From positions 59,205-123,204 of the forward strand of contig JADLZK010005494.1 in NCBI GenBank assembly GCA_015847255.1: a stretch of 64,000 nt of DNA, in the 5' to 3' direction. Of the stretch, positions 10,122-22,251 are shown piece after piece. The notes under the pieces are model-generated. The model saw only the letters and a program-made list of their open reading frames with translations, did not search any database and was not told the origin of the DNA. Origin of the DNA: Hyparrhenia diplandra. Lineage: Eukaryota > Streptophyta > Magnoliopsida > Poales > Poaceae. Each line of letters opens with the position of its first letter. The stretch's first letter is position 1. The translations under genes were made by a program, and so were the position numbers.

Positions 10122-11832
10122 TGAAAGGTCCTAATGGCTAGAGGGGGTGAATAGCCTATTAAAATTTCTACAAACACCACTAAACAAGGCGGTTAGTAAA
10201 TAAGACGGCGTAGCACAAATGCAAATGCTTCGAGCTAACTATGCAAGCCTCCTAACAATTCTTAGCAAGACTAATATCTCTAGTCACACACCAAGGCTAG
10301 GTTGCTAAGTTACTCCTAGGTGGACAAGTAATTCTAACTAGTTCTACCACTAGGAGCTAACAAGGCTAAGCAACTACTCAACTAAGCACCCTAACAAGAA
10401 TACTACCAAAGTAATGCAAAGGAGTGCTAGAATACAATACCACCGCGGAGTGTAGAGGATGAACCCAATCACCGTGTGCAATGAGAAATCTCCAACGAGC
10501 TCAAGACAATAGACACGATGATTTTTTACCGAGGTTCACGTGCTTGCCGGCACGCTAAGTCCTCGTTGTGGCGACACACTCACTTGATGTTGCTAAGCTT
10601 AATGACCGGTGTCAAATCCCCAATGGGAGCTCAAGCAACAAACACAAGAGAGGGTCCAACAAGCCACGAGCAATCCACTAGTGCTCCTTTCGCGAATCTC
10701 CCGCGGGGTAAGGAATGACCCCTCACAATCACCACCGGTGTGGCCTCAAACAAGCTCCACTTGAGCTCAACACCGCCTCTTGCTCCAAGCCGCTAGGGAA
10801 CCAAGCAAATTCCCAAGAAAACAAGAATCCCGCGGCTTCTCCAAGGATGAAGTGCCTCTAGATGCAAGACTAATCAAGCAATGCACTTCTATCACTCTCA
10901 AACTCACTCAAGATTCGAAGTTAGAGTGAAGAGATGAGTGGAGAGGAGTCTCACAAGCTCACAAGTGTGTAGGAGTGTTCAAATGTACAAGAGAGGGGTC
11001 CCAATACCGGCCAAACCAATATATATATACCCCCTCACGAGATAGAGCCGTTGGACTTCAAAATGGGCTCTCTGGCGGGGTGGCCGGACGACCGGCCCGG
11101 ACGCACCGGCAGTCCGGTCCCGGCGTCCCGGTCGCGCTTTCGTCTCGCTACCGACAAGGCCATCGGCCCCTGACTAACGGTAACCGGCGTCCGGTCCACG
11201 AGGGTCCGGTCAAGCACGGAAGCGTCGGCCCGGCGTCCGATCCACGGCGTCCGGTGTTTTTCAAGCTTTGCGGCTCTGCGGGGGCCTTAGCGGCCGGAAG
11301 CGTCCGGTCAGCACCTCGTGCGTCCGTCGCCTACGGACGGCGGCATCTTCTTTCTTTTCTTTGCTCTTTGCTTCCAACTTGCTTCGCCTCTTGCCATGGG
11401 TTGCCAACACGTCCAAGATGATCACGTTATCACCAATGTTAGCACGTCGAGATGTTAGGCAAGATCGAAGTTAGTGCTCTCATGTCCTAAATGCAATATG
11501 CAAGTCAATTGGACCTAGAAGCACTTCATGCAAGGATTGTCGCGGCATCCCTCTTGATAGTCGGCTATCTATCCTATAATGTGATCACACGCTCTATCGT
11601 GTCTTGATCACCGAAAGGGAAAACCCTATCAAGTATACCTTTGCCTTGATCTCCGGGTTCCTCTCAAGCCGATCATCGAGCTTGACGATCCATCATGTCC
11701 ACCACCATTGTCCATGTTCATGATCATCATGCTCCTTGTCATCCTTCTAATCCTTTCTAAAGTCATACACTTAGAGCAAGGATTAGTCCACAAGTGTCGT
11801 CATCAATTTCCAAAACCAAACATGAGATTTCA
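10122..11832 (-). repeat. 5' LTR of the copia element
   Basis: Matches 2030-3758 and ends CATGAGATTTCA. The GC-rich block near 11070-11335 is shorter than its partner and differs by many small gaps, while the flanking LTR sequence is almost unchanged. Confidence 0.93.
11019..11029 (-). promoter_or_regulatory. TATA box of the copia 5' LTR
   Basis: The minus strand contains a TATATATATTGG stretch inside the 5' LTR, the expected place for the element's own promoter. The same site exists in the 3' LTR with one difference. The assignment is by motif only. Confidence 0.5.
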
Positions 11833-12200
11833 TTTGGCGAGGTGGCGTACGGCAAGCTTGACGGCCGGGGAGGTGGCCGAGCCGCGGACGGCGAGGAAGT
11901 CGTGGGCGGGGCGCATCGGGGTCTTGCTGGCGGGGCCGGGGCGTGGCCGGGCCCGTATGAGACCGGGCGAGGAAGGCGGGGGAGCCTTGGCGAGAGGTGG
12001 CGCAGACGGGCGGGAGTGTGTCTTGTGGGGAGGTGGCGCGGCGCGACGGCGGATTGACGCCGGCGAGAGGTAGGGGAGGAGGAGGGTGGAGGAGGTAGGG
12101 GATGAGTGAGTGAGTGAGTGTGAGTGTGAGTGGATAAGATGCGAGTTGGGGTGTGGGGTGGGGTAGAATGGATAAGATAGGATAGGGCGTTCTGGGTTAG
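11833..12200. other. GC-rich flank and GAGT microsatellite
   Basis: Very GC-rich sequence with open frames on several strands but no recognisable protein. A GAGT-based microsatellite lies near 12100-12130. It resembles the GC-rich flank on the other side of the copia element, so both may belong to one host element split by the insertion; no target duplication proves this. Confidence 0.5.
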
Positions 12201-12344
12201 GTCTTTTACCGAGGGTCTTCTTTTACCGAGGGTCTACTCGTGGGGACACTCGGTAGATATCACCGAGGGCTGATTCTATAGGGCTCTCGGTGAGGCGATA
12301 TTGTACCAAGAGCCCAACACCCAGCCCTCGGTGAATATATCTAT

Positions 12345-13270
12345 TTTTTTTTTTTTTTGAATTTTGGATCCAAATTTTTTTGTGTGTGGTTTATACAATG
12401 TATCCTAGGTCATGTTCAAATTTCATATTTTTTCAAAACTATTTAGTATATATTTTGATTTTCTTTCTTTTAATTGATTTTTCTTTTATTAGCCAAATTT
12501 GAACTGGAAACCATTCGAATAGAGGGGAGACATGAGCAGAAAAAATTATATTCATATTCGTGAGTGCAATGTTAGGCCTCATCGAGCTATCCCCAAAACT
12601 TTGAACATCTCCTTAGCGGAACATGACCATTCACTTTCATGGTGAATGGTTTTAAAATTATAGTAATTGCAAAGCGAAGTTGAAAAATCGTGAAACTTGT
12701 TGATTTGTCATGAAATCATATGTAGAGAAAAAATTTGGGAAGGTTTTCGTTGGCGTTGGTGTCAACGATGGTTGAAACTTCGGGACATATAACACATGTG
12801 ATAATAGAACTTATGTGGAGTTGTCCTGGGTTTTGGCCATTCTATGAACCAACCTTTACGAAACATTCCCAAATTTTTTTTATAGCCTCCACATATGATT
12901 TCGCGACAACTCAACAAGTTTCATGATTTTTCAACTTCGTTTGCATTTTATATAATTTAAAAACTATTCACCGCGAGTGAATGGTCATGTTCCGCTTAGG
13001 AGATGTTCAAAGTTTTGGGTCAATCCTCGAATTAGGCCTCACATTGCATTTAAGAATATGAATACCATTTTTCCTTTCATGTTCCCCATATATTCGAATG
13101 TCTTACGATTTAAATTTGGCTTATAAAGAAAAATTCAATTAAAAGCAATAAAATCAAAATATATAGTAAATTGTTTTTAAAAAATGTCAAAATTGGATAT
13201 GAACTAATAGGCAATGTATGAAAGACACACAAAAAAATTGGACTCCAAATTCCAAAAAAAAAGTTTTTTT
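12345..13270. repeat. Long imperfect palindrome (foldback), arms about 455 bases
   Basis: The left arm (12345-12800) and the right arm (12815-13270) are inverted copies. GAACATGACCATTCAC in the left arm returns as GTGAATGGTCATGTTC in the right, and the TTTGGGAA and AACTTGTTGA words also pair. The outer ends pair poly-T plus GAATTTTGGA with TCCAAATTCC plus poly-A. The loop is only about 15 bases. A transcript would form a near-continuous hairpin. ACCGAGGG repeats lie just outside both arms. Confidence 0.8.
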
Positions 13271-13429
13271 ACCGAGAGCGTAAGTTGAGCCCTCGGGAAA
13301 ACACCTCTACCTAGGGTCATTCGGTGAAGCCCTCGGTACAATCCTGTAATTTTTTTGGATTTTAGCATTTCATTGCGAAATTTGGTGACAAAATTAAAAA
13401 AGGTTTCCGAGGGCGTATTTGAACCCTCG

Positions 13430-15400
13430 GCAAAGGCCCTATCTCCCGACTCTCCGCCTTCTTCCCCAATCCCTCCCTCTCTCTCGATACTTCACCTTCT
13501 TCCGCCCGCCACCGCGCTCGCCGGTCGCCCGCCACCGGCGCCCACCGCGGGCGGGCCGCCGTCGCCCACATCGACCACACCGCCGCCGCCGCCGCCACTC
13601 CCGACCACCGCCACTCCCAAAGAACGCCGGCTGTTTTGCCACCACCGCCGCGCCACCGGCAGCTACCCGCAGCAGCACACCCACCACCGCCCGCCGCCGC
13701 CGCTCCCACTAACGCGCCACCACCACCACCGCCCGCCACCCGCCCCCACCACCACCACCGCCCTCCCACCAACGTAAGGCCACTCCAACGTCGTCCGCGC
13801 TAAGGTATACATTGCTATTTTTTTTTTAAGTTACATTGCTATGATTTCTCAATAATAATATGTGTGGTATTATATAACTAGATAAGGTTATTTTTATAGT
13901 GTCATGGTTTGTAGCATGTTGTTGTAGTTGTTATATATTTTGGAGGGTTCATCATGATGATGGTAGTATTTTATTTATATATTTTTTTTGTTTTTGTTTG
14001 ATTTTCATATTTACCCCTAAGAAACATAGGTGAAAATGTTTGGCCTTCTTACGGTGCTTAAACATGTTCTATTATGGATCTCTTGCATATATTTATTTAT
14101 GAGGATTCGAAATGATTGGCCTTCTTTTGGTGCACAAATCTTTTTAGAGAGATTATACTATATATTTCTATTAAGTCTCCAAAAAATTGAAACTAATTTC
14201 TATATATTTCTAGATGGCGGGGCGTAATCTTCCACCGCCCAGAAGTTATCGGTTTTTCAGCGGCTATCGAACATCCCGAGGATTTGACCCCGATCCAAGA
14301 TCTCTACCCACCGTAGCGGAAAATGTTCCAATAATAGTAAGTATTTGTATAATTAATTTATCAAATATTTTTGTATATGTATATTTACCATTTATATGAA
14401 TTTTAAATGTATTGCGACCAATTGACCAAATCACTTGGCTTAAAACACACTCTCTCGTACTTTGGTGTTCATGAAGTGGTCGCCCAAAGACTCACATCAT
14501 CTTCATAGTGAATTGGGACAACAAATTCAATGTCAAATTAGCTTTTCCATCGCCCCTAGAAGGAGAGGTGGAAATCCTATAAACATCTCGGCAGTTGGAA
14601 CAAAGTCGCATGTGAGTGAGCCGGCGGTTACACAAAAATATCTTTGTCATGGGATGTGTAACGAAGCTTCAAGAACATGGGTACACTCTCTGCCTACATT
14701 CTCCTTTTTTTTGTTGATGACGGCTAAAAGTAGGAACATGCTTGATGATGTTCTTTGGATTTCTTTGCAAAACCGTGCTCTCGGAGGAACCAAAATGATG
14801 TGGTAATCTCGATATGTTAATTTGTCACGCGGCTTATACCTAGAATTGATGTGGTACTCTAGAGATGTTCTCATATTTTTTTTCCCAATAATTACAGGTT
14901 CAACTGTATGACTTAACCTCTGTTGGTTGTAGTTATGCATCCATTCTTACCCGGGTAATGTCTCGATTGGGTTATGTTTGGACATGGGCTAATCCAATAC
15001 CAACACGCACTACTGAGATGGATATCGGGCAAAGGTGGTTGCCCGTAACATTGGAGATCCAAATGACATGTCGTAGCGGTTAACCGTCGTCGGTAGACCA
15101 TGTCGTCGTAGTTGTGAAGGAAAGGAGGATGTATTAGTGAGAACGTTGGTCTACATTTGGGACATCTGTGCATTTAAGATCGGTGACCTACACTTCACTC
15201 AATTTTGGCTAGAAGGCCGGCAGATGAACTTGTAGTGAAGTTGTAGTACAACTTGTAGCTGTATGTGACTTGTTTTAAATTATACACTTTAAATTATGTA
15301 AGTTTGTATGGATGTGATATATATGTGAGTTGTTTTAAATTATGCAAGTATGTATGGATGTGAAAATTATGTGACTTATTTTTAAATTGTGTTTGTCTAG
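13430..15400. other. Internal stretch of the CACTA-like zone, no clear gene
   Basis: Positions 13440-13780 are C-rich with proline/histidine/arginine frames on both strands, which is compositional. A frame at 14214-14399 begins MAGRNLPPPRSYRFFSGY and is followed by unrelated-looking frames at 14462-14806. These may be remnants of a transposon or a captured gene, but I recognise no domain. The rest is AT-rich with many stops. Confidence 0.4.
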
Positions 15401-15849
15401 GTGGATTGAAAATCAGGAAAAAAAAAATAAGGTCATTGTACCGGCGCCATGGAACCGCCCTCGGTAGAGTGACCATATTCTACCGAGCACCAGCAACCGC
15501 GCTTGGTAGATTTGACGGCAGGGGCGCCGTCGTCGACGGTATACGCTGGGAGCGTCAACGCCACCGAGGGTGGCTCTTTGCGGAGAGGTGGTGCTCGGTG
15601 GAGGCAACCTCTACCGAGGGGGACAGGGTACCGAGGGTGAGGCTCTCGGTAGAATATCCTCTACCGAGAGCTGTCTTTTTCAGAGAGGAGCTCTCGGTAG
15701 AGGGCGGGTCCATCGAGCGCTGGCCGTTGGGCGCTCGGTACACGTTCTGGCACTCGGTGGAGGCTGACTGTGCGGTAGTGATCGGAACTGACTTTTGGAA
15801 AAATCGTGCCACGAGGGGTCCGTTTTTGCTCACTGCCTTTTGATCACAA

Positions 15850-16600
15850 CTGCCAGCAAGTGAGTCTTAATCATGATTACTATTATACACATATAATTTA
15901 AGTTTTCCTGATACCAATCACCGTCACAGGATTCCGGGCGCAAAGGCGAACAACAAAATGCTGTATAATGTCAGGTGTCCATCAAGCTGCAAAGGCGCCT
16001 ATAAGGTGTAGGCGTGTGGCTTCTTTGATAGTTCGAGAACGAACACTTGGGTTTACGGTGTACCTGCCAGTGCCAGCGTGGTGATGAGGAGCCACCGATC
16101 GAGTCATCAAGGCGTGCTGCATCCGAAGAATCATGTCATCGCTATCAGCCTTTGCTTTTGTTACCAAATCAAGGCGACACCTCTCTTCCCCATTTAACCA
16201 CGCATCTTCTAGGCGAGATACACATCATCAGCTAGCGGCCAACTTCTACCAGCAGCAGCTATACAGATACAGTGACGACACGCCGACTAACCATTGCCGC
16301 ACACGTGAACGGTCATTTATGAGATTGCGATGGGAAGTATATTACTTATCTTAATTTGGTTGGGGATCGGAGTACATATATATTGAAGGCATTTCGAATT
16401 CGCGGAGATCAGAATTTCATTTCCTTTTTTCGGTCTGAATAGCCCCACGTATGAACCATTTCTGGCTCCACTGCTAGTCGCGACAAATTATTGTGCACAA
16501 ATCACAAATTTGGGCCCAAAAATAGTAAAAATTAATCCGAAAAGACTTCACTAGGCAACCACAAGCGCAACATCGCTAGTCACATGGTTTTCACGATGAA
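15850..16600. other. Intergenic, nothing recognised
   Basis: Moderately AT-rich unique-looking sequence. The only frames are shorter than 75 residues and have no familiar motif. Confidence 0.5.
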
Positions 16601-17060
16601 ATGGACAAATACATTTCTAATTTCTAGAGACAACTCGTTTCATGAGTGACATGTAATAGAAATCATGGGTAGACACAACTCGGTGCACACCACAAGACAT
16701 CCGGAGCATATCCGAAGACGCGCGATCTTATAGGATAGACTCCATCTCGTAATATTTGTAACAGATCTCTGCTTGCCTATCGCGCAGAGATCGTATCTAT
16801 AACTTATCCCCCGGCTATATAAAACGGGTAGGAGACTCTCGTTTTTTCACCTAATCTCATACGATAGCTGGTACAAAAAGCAGACACAAAGGAGTAGGGT
16901 ATTACGCCTCGGCAGCGTCCTACACTTATCTAAACTCTTGTGTCTTTGCCGCCTTCTTATTCTCAGTCTCGCACATCCCTTGATAAATCTACCGTTGTGG
17001 GACGCCTCTCATAGACTGCCAAGCATCTTTGTCGACGGTCGTCCTTATTAAAAAAACGAG
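16600..17060 (+). repeat. LTR-like remnant, probably Ty3/gypsy solo LTR
   Basis: The segment has an ordered set of LTR features: an upstream block, a TATA box in CCCCCGGCTATATAAAACGG (about 16808-16827), a GGAGTAGGGTATTACG word near 16891, and a TAAATCTACCGTTG word near 16985. Grass gypsy LTRs have this arrangement. Neither edge could be fixed and no target duplication was seen. Confidence 0.5.
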
Positions 17061-20000
17061 GCGTTGCTAAAAATGAAATACGTAGTAGTCAGTTCATTTC
17101 AGCACTCTGGCGTGCTAATTCATCCACCAAGTTTTGACCGGCTGACAGTTTGGCTTCGTTCTAACATGTGGTCAACGCCATGGCGGCTATTAAAATCTAA
17201 TTATTTTTTCATGGTCGGATCTGACGTGGCTACAACTGGCATGCTGTTTTAGTATACGTAACTTGTACAAAGTTGGCTAGGGTTTTTCAAGGGTGATCAA
17301 CACAGCTGGCACGCCCGACCGTAGTTGAGCTGCCTGAAAAGGACCCTTGTGCACTTTGTAGGTCCAAGTAGCAGCAGCATGCATATGATTATTGCTATTT
17401 TAACTTGCAAATGCAACAAATGCTGACGGCACTCTCTAAAGCTATGGCAAAACTGGCCTGTCATTGTTCGTTCCCGTGGTGCAGCTGCAGGTGATGAGGT
17501 CACGAGTACGTCAACCTTCATGCGGAAACTAACCCAAGAAAAATAAATAAAGCGCCGCCTATTATTTTACGCAATCATAAAAGGCCAACTTGTAGTGCTC
17601 CGAAAGGTACACATTAGCTACAAACTTATCAAGAAATCTTTGGTTGATAGCATTATTAGAATCCCTCAGACTGGCCTACTCCCTTATCATAAAAATAAAA
17701 GTTTTTTTTTGTTTAATTTAATTTGTTTGCCACGCACAGTACGTATATGTTGATCAGCAGGTACCTCTGTAACCTCTCCAGCTGTGTTTGTGATCTGACG
17801 TGTATTAGCCGCCCTATTTAGCTAATAAATGGTTTTACATATTTTTCGTATCAAAAGCTAAGCTCAAGTGGCGAATGGAGCTAGCTACCCAATGCAACGA
17901 ACATCAGCCAAATCACATCATGGCCGGCAAGGAATTGTGATATAATTATGCATGAAGATGTTGCTTTGTTTATTTAATTTGGACTAGAGATGCATCCACG
18001 CACGACAGCTCTATTAGTTTCTTATGAATATAATTCTCTGAAACAGATAACAACAGAGCTTTTATCTTTATCCTTATGATTATGTATATATAGTTAAATT
18101 AAGACATGATCCACATGTTTGCATCTACTGTCGAATTAAAGCATCTGAAACCCACCAGCAGCATCAATTCTGTATACCCTTTTCCTAGTGCCCGTGCTTC
18201 TACCACTAGGTGTTAGAACTTTAGGATCGTCTAGATGCAGATCAGTGGGGTCCTACTTTGTATTTGGGGTAAACTAGGTATTAGAACTTTAGGATCGTCT
18301 ACGTGCAGATCAGTGGGGTCCTACTTTGTATTCGGGGTAAACGATGTACACATGGCTACAGAGAGGAAGAGAAGAGAGAAGGGGAGAGAGTGAGATCATG
18401 CACGTACGCTCGAGCTTGGTGGAGAGGAACGCAACGCCGTGAAGATCTGCGCAAAGGCAGTAACAGTTGGAATAGTGCAGTGGGCGCGTCCAGAGGCGAC
18501 GGTGAACACCAGTGGCGCTTCCGGTCGCAGGCATTGCTAGCCCTATAGATCGGTCTAGGGTCGACGGTGGGGAGTGGCGGTTGCAGTGAACCTCGTGATT
18601 TGAGCCTGTGGCCCCCACCTCCTCTCTTATAGGCACTGTGCGACAGGAGTCCACTAGCCGTTCATTAGGCTGGACACCCCATCAGGGCACGAGTTAAGGC
18701 CCCAGTTGGCTGTTGGGCCAACTGGTGGAGATCAATCTAACACTAGGTATATAAGCACTAGGCATATTTTAACACTCCATCTATTTCAAGTTATAGTTCA
18801 CCTTTTGCCTTTTTGTCACAAGTCAAAATATCTAATTAACTTTGACCATGTCACTAGATAAAAGGTATAGTAACACATCAAAGTTCCAGTAAGTGCACCA
18901 TGAAACCATATTCCATGAAGATTTTGATCACATTGGTTTGGCGTGTTGGACCATGCCATGGGAGGCCGGCCATGCGAGCATGAGCGGCTGCTGCGGGTTC
19001 GAGCACGAGCGTGAGCAGCCACCTAGGCCAAGGACGGCGAGCCTGGCTTGCCTATCTAGTCATACATTGTAAGCCAGATAGAGGTCGAAGAAGAAGCTGA
19101 CGTGTGCACGTCAGCGAGTGGAAGAAGAGACACAGCAGGGCATTTTAGTCCAATGGTGTTGAACACGTATAAAATGACACTTAAGCTGAGGAAAGAAAAG
19201 TAATGGCATGTGTTTTCAAATAGAGAAATTGTAATGATATTTTTCCAAATTCGCAGAATTGTAATGGTCTCAATCAAAAAATCCATAATGTTACTAGATT
19301 CCGGTCAGTTTTTGTAAAAATCGTCAGGAAACAGGAAATAAGGTAGCCTACAGGTACTATCACTAGTCTGGTGTAGTGTGCTATTGGATCCCGTGGTAGG
19401 TGAAGCACAAACAGAAACTAACGCTATCACTCAACCTTGAAACAGGATGATGCCGAAAATACTCCAACCAAACAGCATCATATATCGGGATGATGGAATA
19501 TATGTCTCTGGCTCATGGCATCTTCTCCATCGTCCTTTTATTATCCATTATTAGGGGCCGGATAAGAGATCGGATAAGAAAGGAGCTGCCTTTAGCTCGC
19601 AAGGTGATGCCACGTCACCGAATATAACCCTAGCCTCACTGTACTGATACGCCAGCACACGTCGTATATCGTATCCCCTGTGGCTGAAAACGCTGCAAGG
19701 ATCTCCTACTTAGCTTTGGCCTTCTGAGACGTTCTCCATGGAAACCATCTTTGGTTGTGCAACCTAGCATCATCAACTTATATGCTTTTTTCACTACATT
19801 ATAAGTTACAAATTGTTAGTTTAATTTAATTTAAGTTATTTTTCTATCTTTAACCAAAATTATGTAATACCTATAAATCTATAATATTAAATAGTAAGTA
19901 CAGTAACAAAATACATCTCATGGTGTATCTAATAAATGTTAGTTTTATGTTTGTATAGATGATTTGACTTATAACAAAACTAAAAACATCTTATACGATG

Positions 20001-20490
20001 GTAACGTGAGTAGTCATATTATATCGCATAAGCTACACATACATGTGCTTTTATGAAAATATGTACATACATCTTTCTTTTTATGAAATTCAATAAATGT
20101 ACATGTGCGCTTTAAGGTTTGCACCAGACATATATGTATATATGTATGTATGTACGTAACATGCTTGCTCTGGCCTCTAGCCTGTGGCCCTGCTCGGCCG
20201 GCTCATTTTCCTCGGAACAGGGGATATTCTGGTCGTTCGTGCCTGGACTATGCATATGTACGCTACCACCTATCTGTAGGCCGAGAAAAGGACATGACAA
20301 TGGCATAAGCGTCCACGTAGGCACATGCAGGCCACGCATACCTTCTTTGTTCCCGCTATGCTTAAACGCGCGCCGCGATTGAGCGAACGCCGTGTTTTTC
20401 GTATTGGGAATTCCTGGCTCCAGTGCATTTTTCCAGACTCCACGACCGGTAGACAATAGGATTACTGTCCACGTTCATTGTACATGCGAG
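17060..20490. other. Intergenic, MITE-like remnants only
   Basis: No gene is supported. AT-rich segments near 18770-18900 and 19780-20030 look like one-sided Stowaway-type remnants but lack paired ends. A TATGTA-type simple repeat occurs near 20130-20160. Confidence 0.45.
18206..18341. repeat. Tandem duplication of a 68-base unit
   Basis: Two adjacent copies (18206-18273 and 18274-18341) each begin CTAGGT(G/A)TTAGAAC and contain AGATCAGTGGGGTCC. They differ at only a few positions, so the duplication is recent relative to the surrounding decay. Confidence 0.85.
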
Positions 20491-20496
20491 GCATAG

Positions 20497-20700
20497 CCCT
20501 GTTTGGATCCGTGGTTAGAATCGCGCGACGCTCATACGCGTACATCTGGAGGCCGCGTTCACGATTTTGCCTCGCCTAGTTTATTTGTCCGCGTTTTTGC
20601 ATGGTGGGCGACTAGCGGAAACGTGTTCATCGCGTGGCGTTTGGTGGGTTTATCCCATGTTTCTTGCTCATAAGCCACCTGGTCGCGGTCCCAAACAGGG
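20497..20700. mobile_element. Short MITE with CCCTGTTTGG terminal inverted repeats
   Basis: The left end reads CCCTGTTTGGATC and the right end GGTCCCAAACAGGG, giving at least a 10-base inverted repeat over a 204-base unit. The CCTGTTTGG terminus is common in grass MITEs. The target duplication is unclear. Confidence 0.6.
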
Positions 20701-20879
20701 TCCTAGATGTTTTGGGCAGGCACGGTAGTTGAGAGATATCTCATGTATAGATATGATCTAGAGTTGTTGTAACAAACCTAATATAGGGGGCAGTCTCTAT
20801 CCTATATAACATGTATCGAGAGGCCAGGGTAGGGCTATATCGTTCCCATATATCTTTTTTACAACGACGACTGCGAGTC

Positions 20880-21760
20880 ACGTGTAAGTTTCAGCCTGGG
20901 CACATTTTCATCGAAAACCGAACACTGAACCGAGCCGTTTTTGTTTTTGTTTCTGGGATCTTCGGTCTTCGTTTTGGTGCTCAGTTCTACCTGTAAACTG
21001 AACCAAACAACCGCTAAAACCAACAAGTGAGCATCCTCCGTCCAAAGCCACCCACCAGTCCACGCGCACGTGTTGCTTCCCACCATGGCTTAGCAGAGCC
21101 TACTAAGCAAATAGCCCACCACCACACACTCCAGATCCTCCACCTCCCCATTCCATCCAACAGGTTCAGTCGTTCCCCACTCCCGCGTCCTAATCCTAGC
21201 GCTGGGAGGAAACCTAACCCTAGGTCCCTAGTTGTTGATTCACAAGGACCGAGCGGGGGTAGCGGTGACGACGGCGCGGCGAAGAGAAGGGTGGCGGACA
21301 ACGGCGCACAAGTAGGCGTGTGAGGCGGTGGCGCATCGATCCGTGGCAGCAGCGGCGCAGCCTTGGCGAGCGCGAGTAGGCGGCTTGGTGCGGTGGGGAG
21401 TTGTTGCATCTCGGGGAGGCGAGAGGCGATGGCGGCGCGCGCTGAGAGGGAGCGGGGGCGCGAGGCCACGAGGTGGGCGATGCGGCACGAGAGCGGTGAA
21501 CGGGGGGGGAAGGGCGAGCGATGGCGCCTTGGCATACCGTGTTTTCCCCCTTTCTTTTTCCTTTTTTTCTTGATGTAGTACACTTGGTTGGTTCGGTTTT
21601 AACCAAAAACCGAAGTAATAAACCAATATCGAACTTGTCGGTTTTCAATTTAGGGAAGAAACCAATCGGTGCTTTGTTGTTCAAAACCAAATTTTGTAGG
21701 AACCGAAAAGAAACCAAACCGAACGCGTCGGTTTTAAACCGGATGCCTAAGCTGATGTAA
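20880..21760. other. GC-rich segment flanked by GGTTCGGTTTT-type motifs
   Basis: Words of the type AACCGAA / TTCGGTT occur at both sides (about 20910-21010 and 21590-21745). The middle (21020-21540) is GC-rich with overlapping frames on both strands, the longest about 200 residues. The arrangement resembles a non-autonomous DNA transposon with a captured GC-rich core, but no termini were found and no protein family is recognised. Confidence 0.35.
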
Positions 21761-21968
21761 GTTGCAAGATGTTCGGTAGGACTATTTCGAAATCGCCACG
21801 TGAATGCGGAAAAATGCAAAAACAAACTCGCCCTTAGGATGCTTTTGGTAGAATTAGAGTGAAAGCGAATAAATCGGAGTGGTATCCTTTGTCTTGTAAG
21901 TCCTAGAATAAAGGATTCTAGCTAAACCGGTTTATAAAGAATAGTTGGAATACTTATACAAAGAAGTA

Positions 21969-22230
21969 TTCCCTACGCCCCCGAAAAATATGCAATTCTC
22001 ACATCTTAAGGAATCCAACATCGTGAGCTTTGACTAAGATTATATGAAAAAATACTAATACTAATACTTATGAGATAAAATAAGTACCGTTAGATTAGTT
22101 ATGAATTTTTTTGTTATATAAATTTATTTTGAGATATAAATGCTAATATTTTTTGCTATAAACTTCGTCAAAAGTTGACATAGTTTGTGACATAATCCCC
22201 ATAATTACATATTTTGGGGACGAGAGGGAG
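21969..22230. mobile_element. Stowaway-type MITE (Tc1/Mariner)
   Basis: The left end reads TTCCCTACGCCCCCGAAAAAT and the right end is the inverted relative ending GGGGACGAGAGGGAG, matching the CTCCCTCCGTCCC style of Stowaway. TA is present on both sides as the target duplication. The 262-base interior is AT-rich. The chromovirus LTR begins about 20 bases to the right. Confidence 0.75.
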
Positions 22231-22251
22231 TACTATATACGTATGTATAAT

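Larger units (their letters stand above)
2030..11832 (-). mobile_element. Ty1-copia LTR retrotransposon, SIRE/Maximus lineage, nearly complete
   Basis: A 9.8-kb element on the minus strand with two LTRs of about 1.7 kb that begin TGAAAGGTCC and end GAGATTTCA on the plus strand. In transcript order (right to left) it has the 5' LTR, a tRNA-iMet-type primer site, gag, protease, integrase, reverse transcriptase with YVDD, RNase H, a 1-kb untranslated stretch, a polypurine tract and the 3' LTR. Gene order IN before RT defines copia. The long LTRs, large lysine/serine-rich gag and AAAAAGGGGGAGAT-type polypurine tract point to SIRE. A few frameshifts interrupt pol. No clean 5-bp target duplication is visible (GGTGG on the left, TTTGG on the right). 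Confidence 0.95.
12200..15770. mobile_element. CACTA-like non-autonomous transposon zone with ACCGAGGG repeats
   Basis: Clusters of ACCGAGGG / CCCTCGGT words, in both directions, occur at 12205-12330, 13270-13435 and 15455-15760. Short motifs repeated in both orientations near the ends are typical of CACTA (En/Spm) elements in grasses, and this motif is familiar from that group. Between the clusters lie a long palindrome, a proline-rich low-complexity stretch and AT-rich sequence. No CACTA terminus or 3-bp target duplication was found, so the limits are approximate and more than one element may be nested here. Confidence 0.55.

Noticed and set aside
13355..13777. Proline- and histidine-rich frames on both strands
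   Set aside because: They arise from C-rich, stop-poor DNA inside a transposon-like zone. Both strands are open at once and no domain is recognisable.
21014..21825. Minus-strand frames of about 190-200 residues
   Set aside because: Composition is Ala/Pro/Arg-rich, equal frames exist on the other strand, and no motif or splice structure supports a gene.
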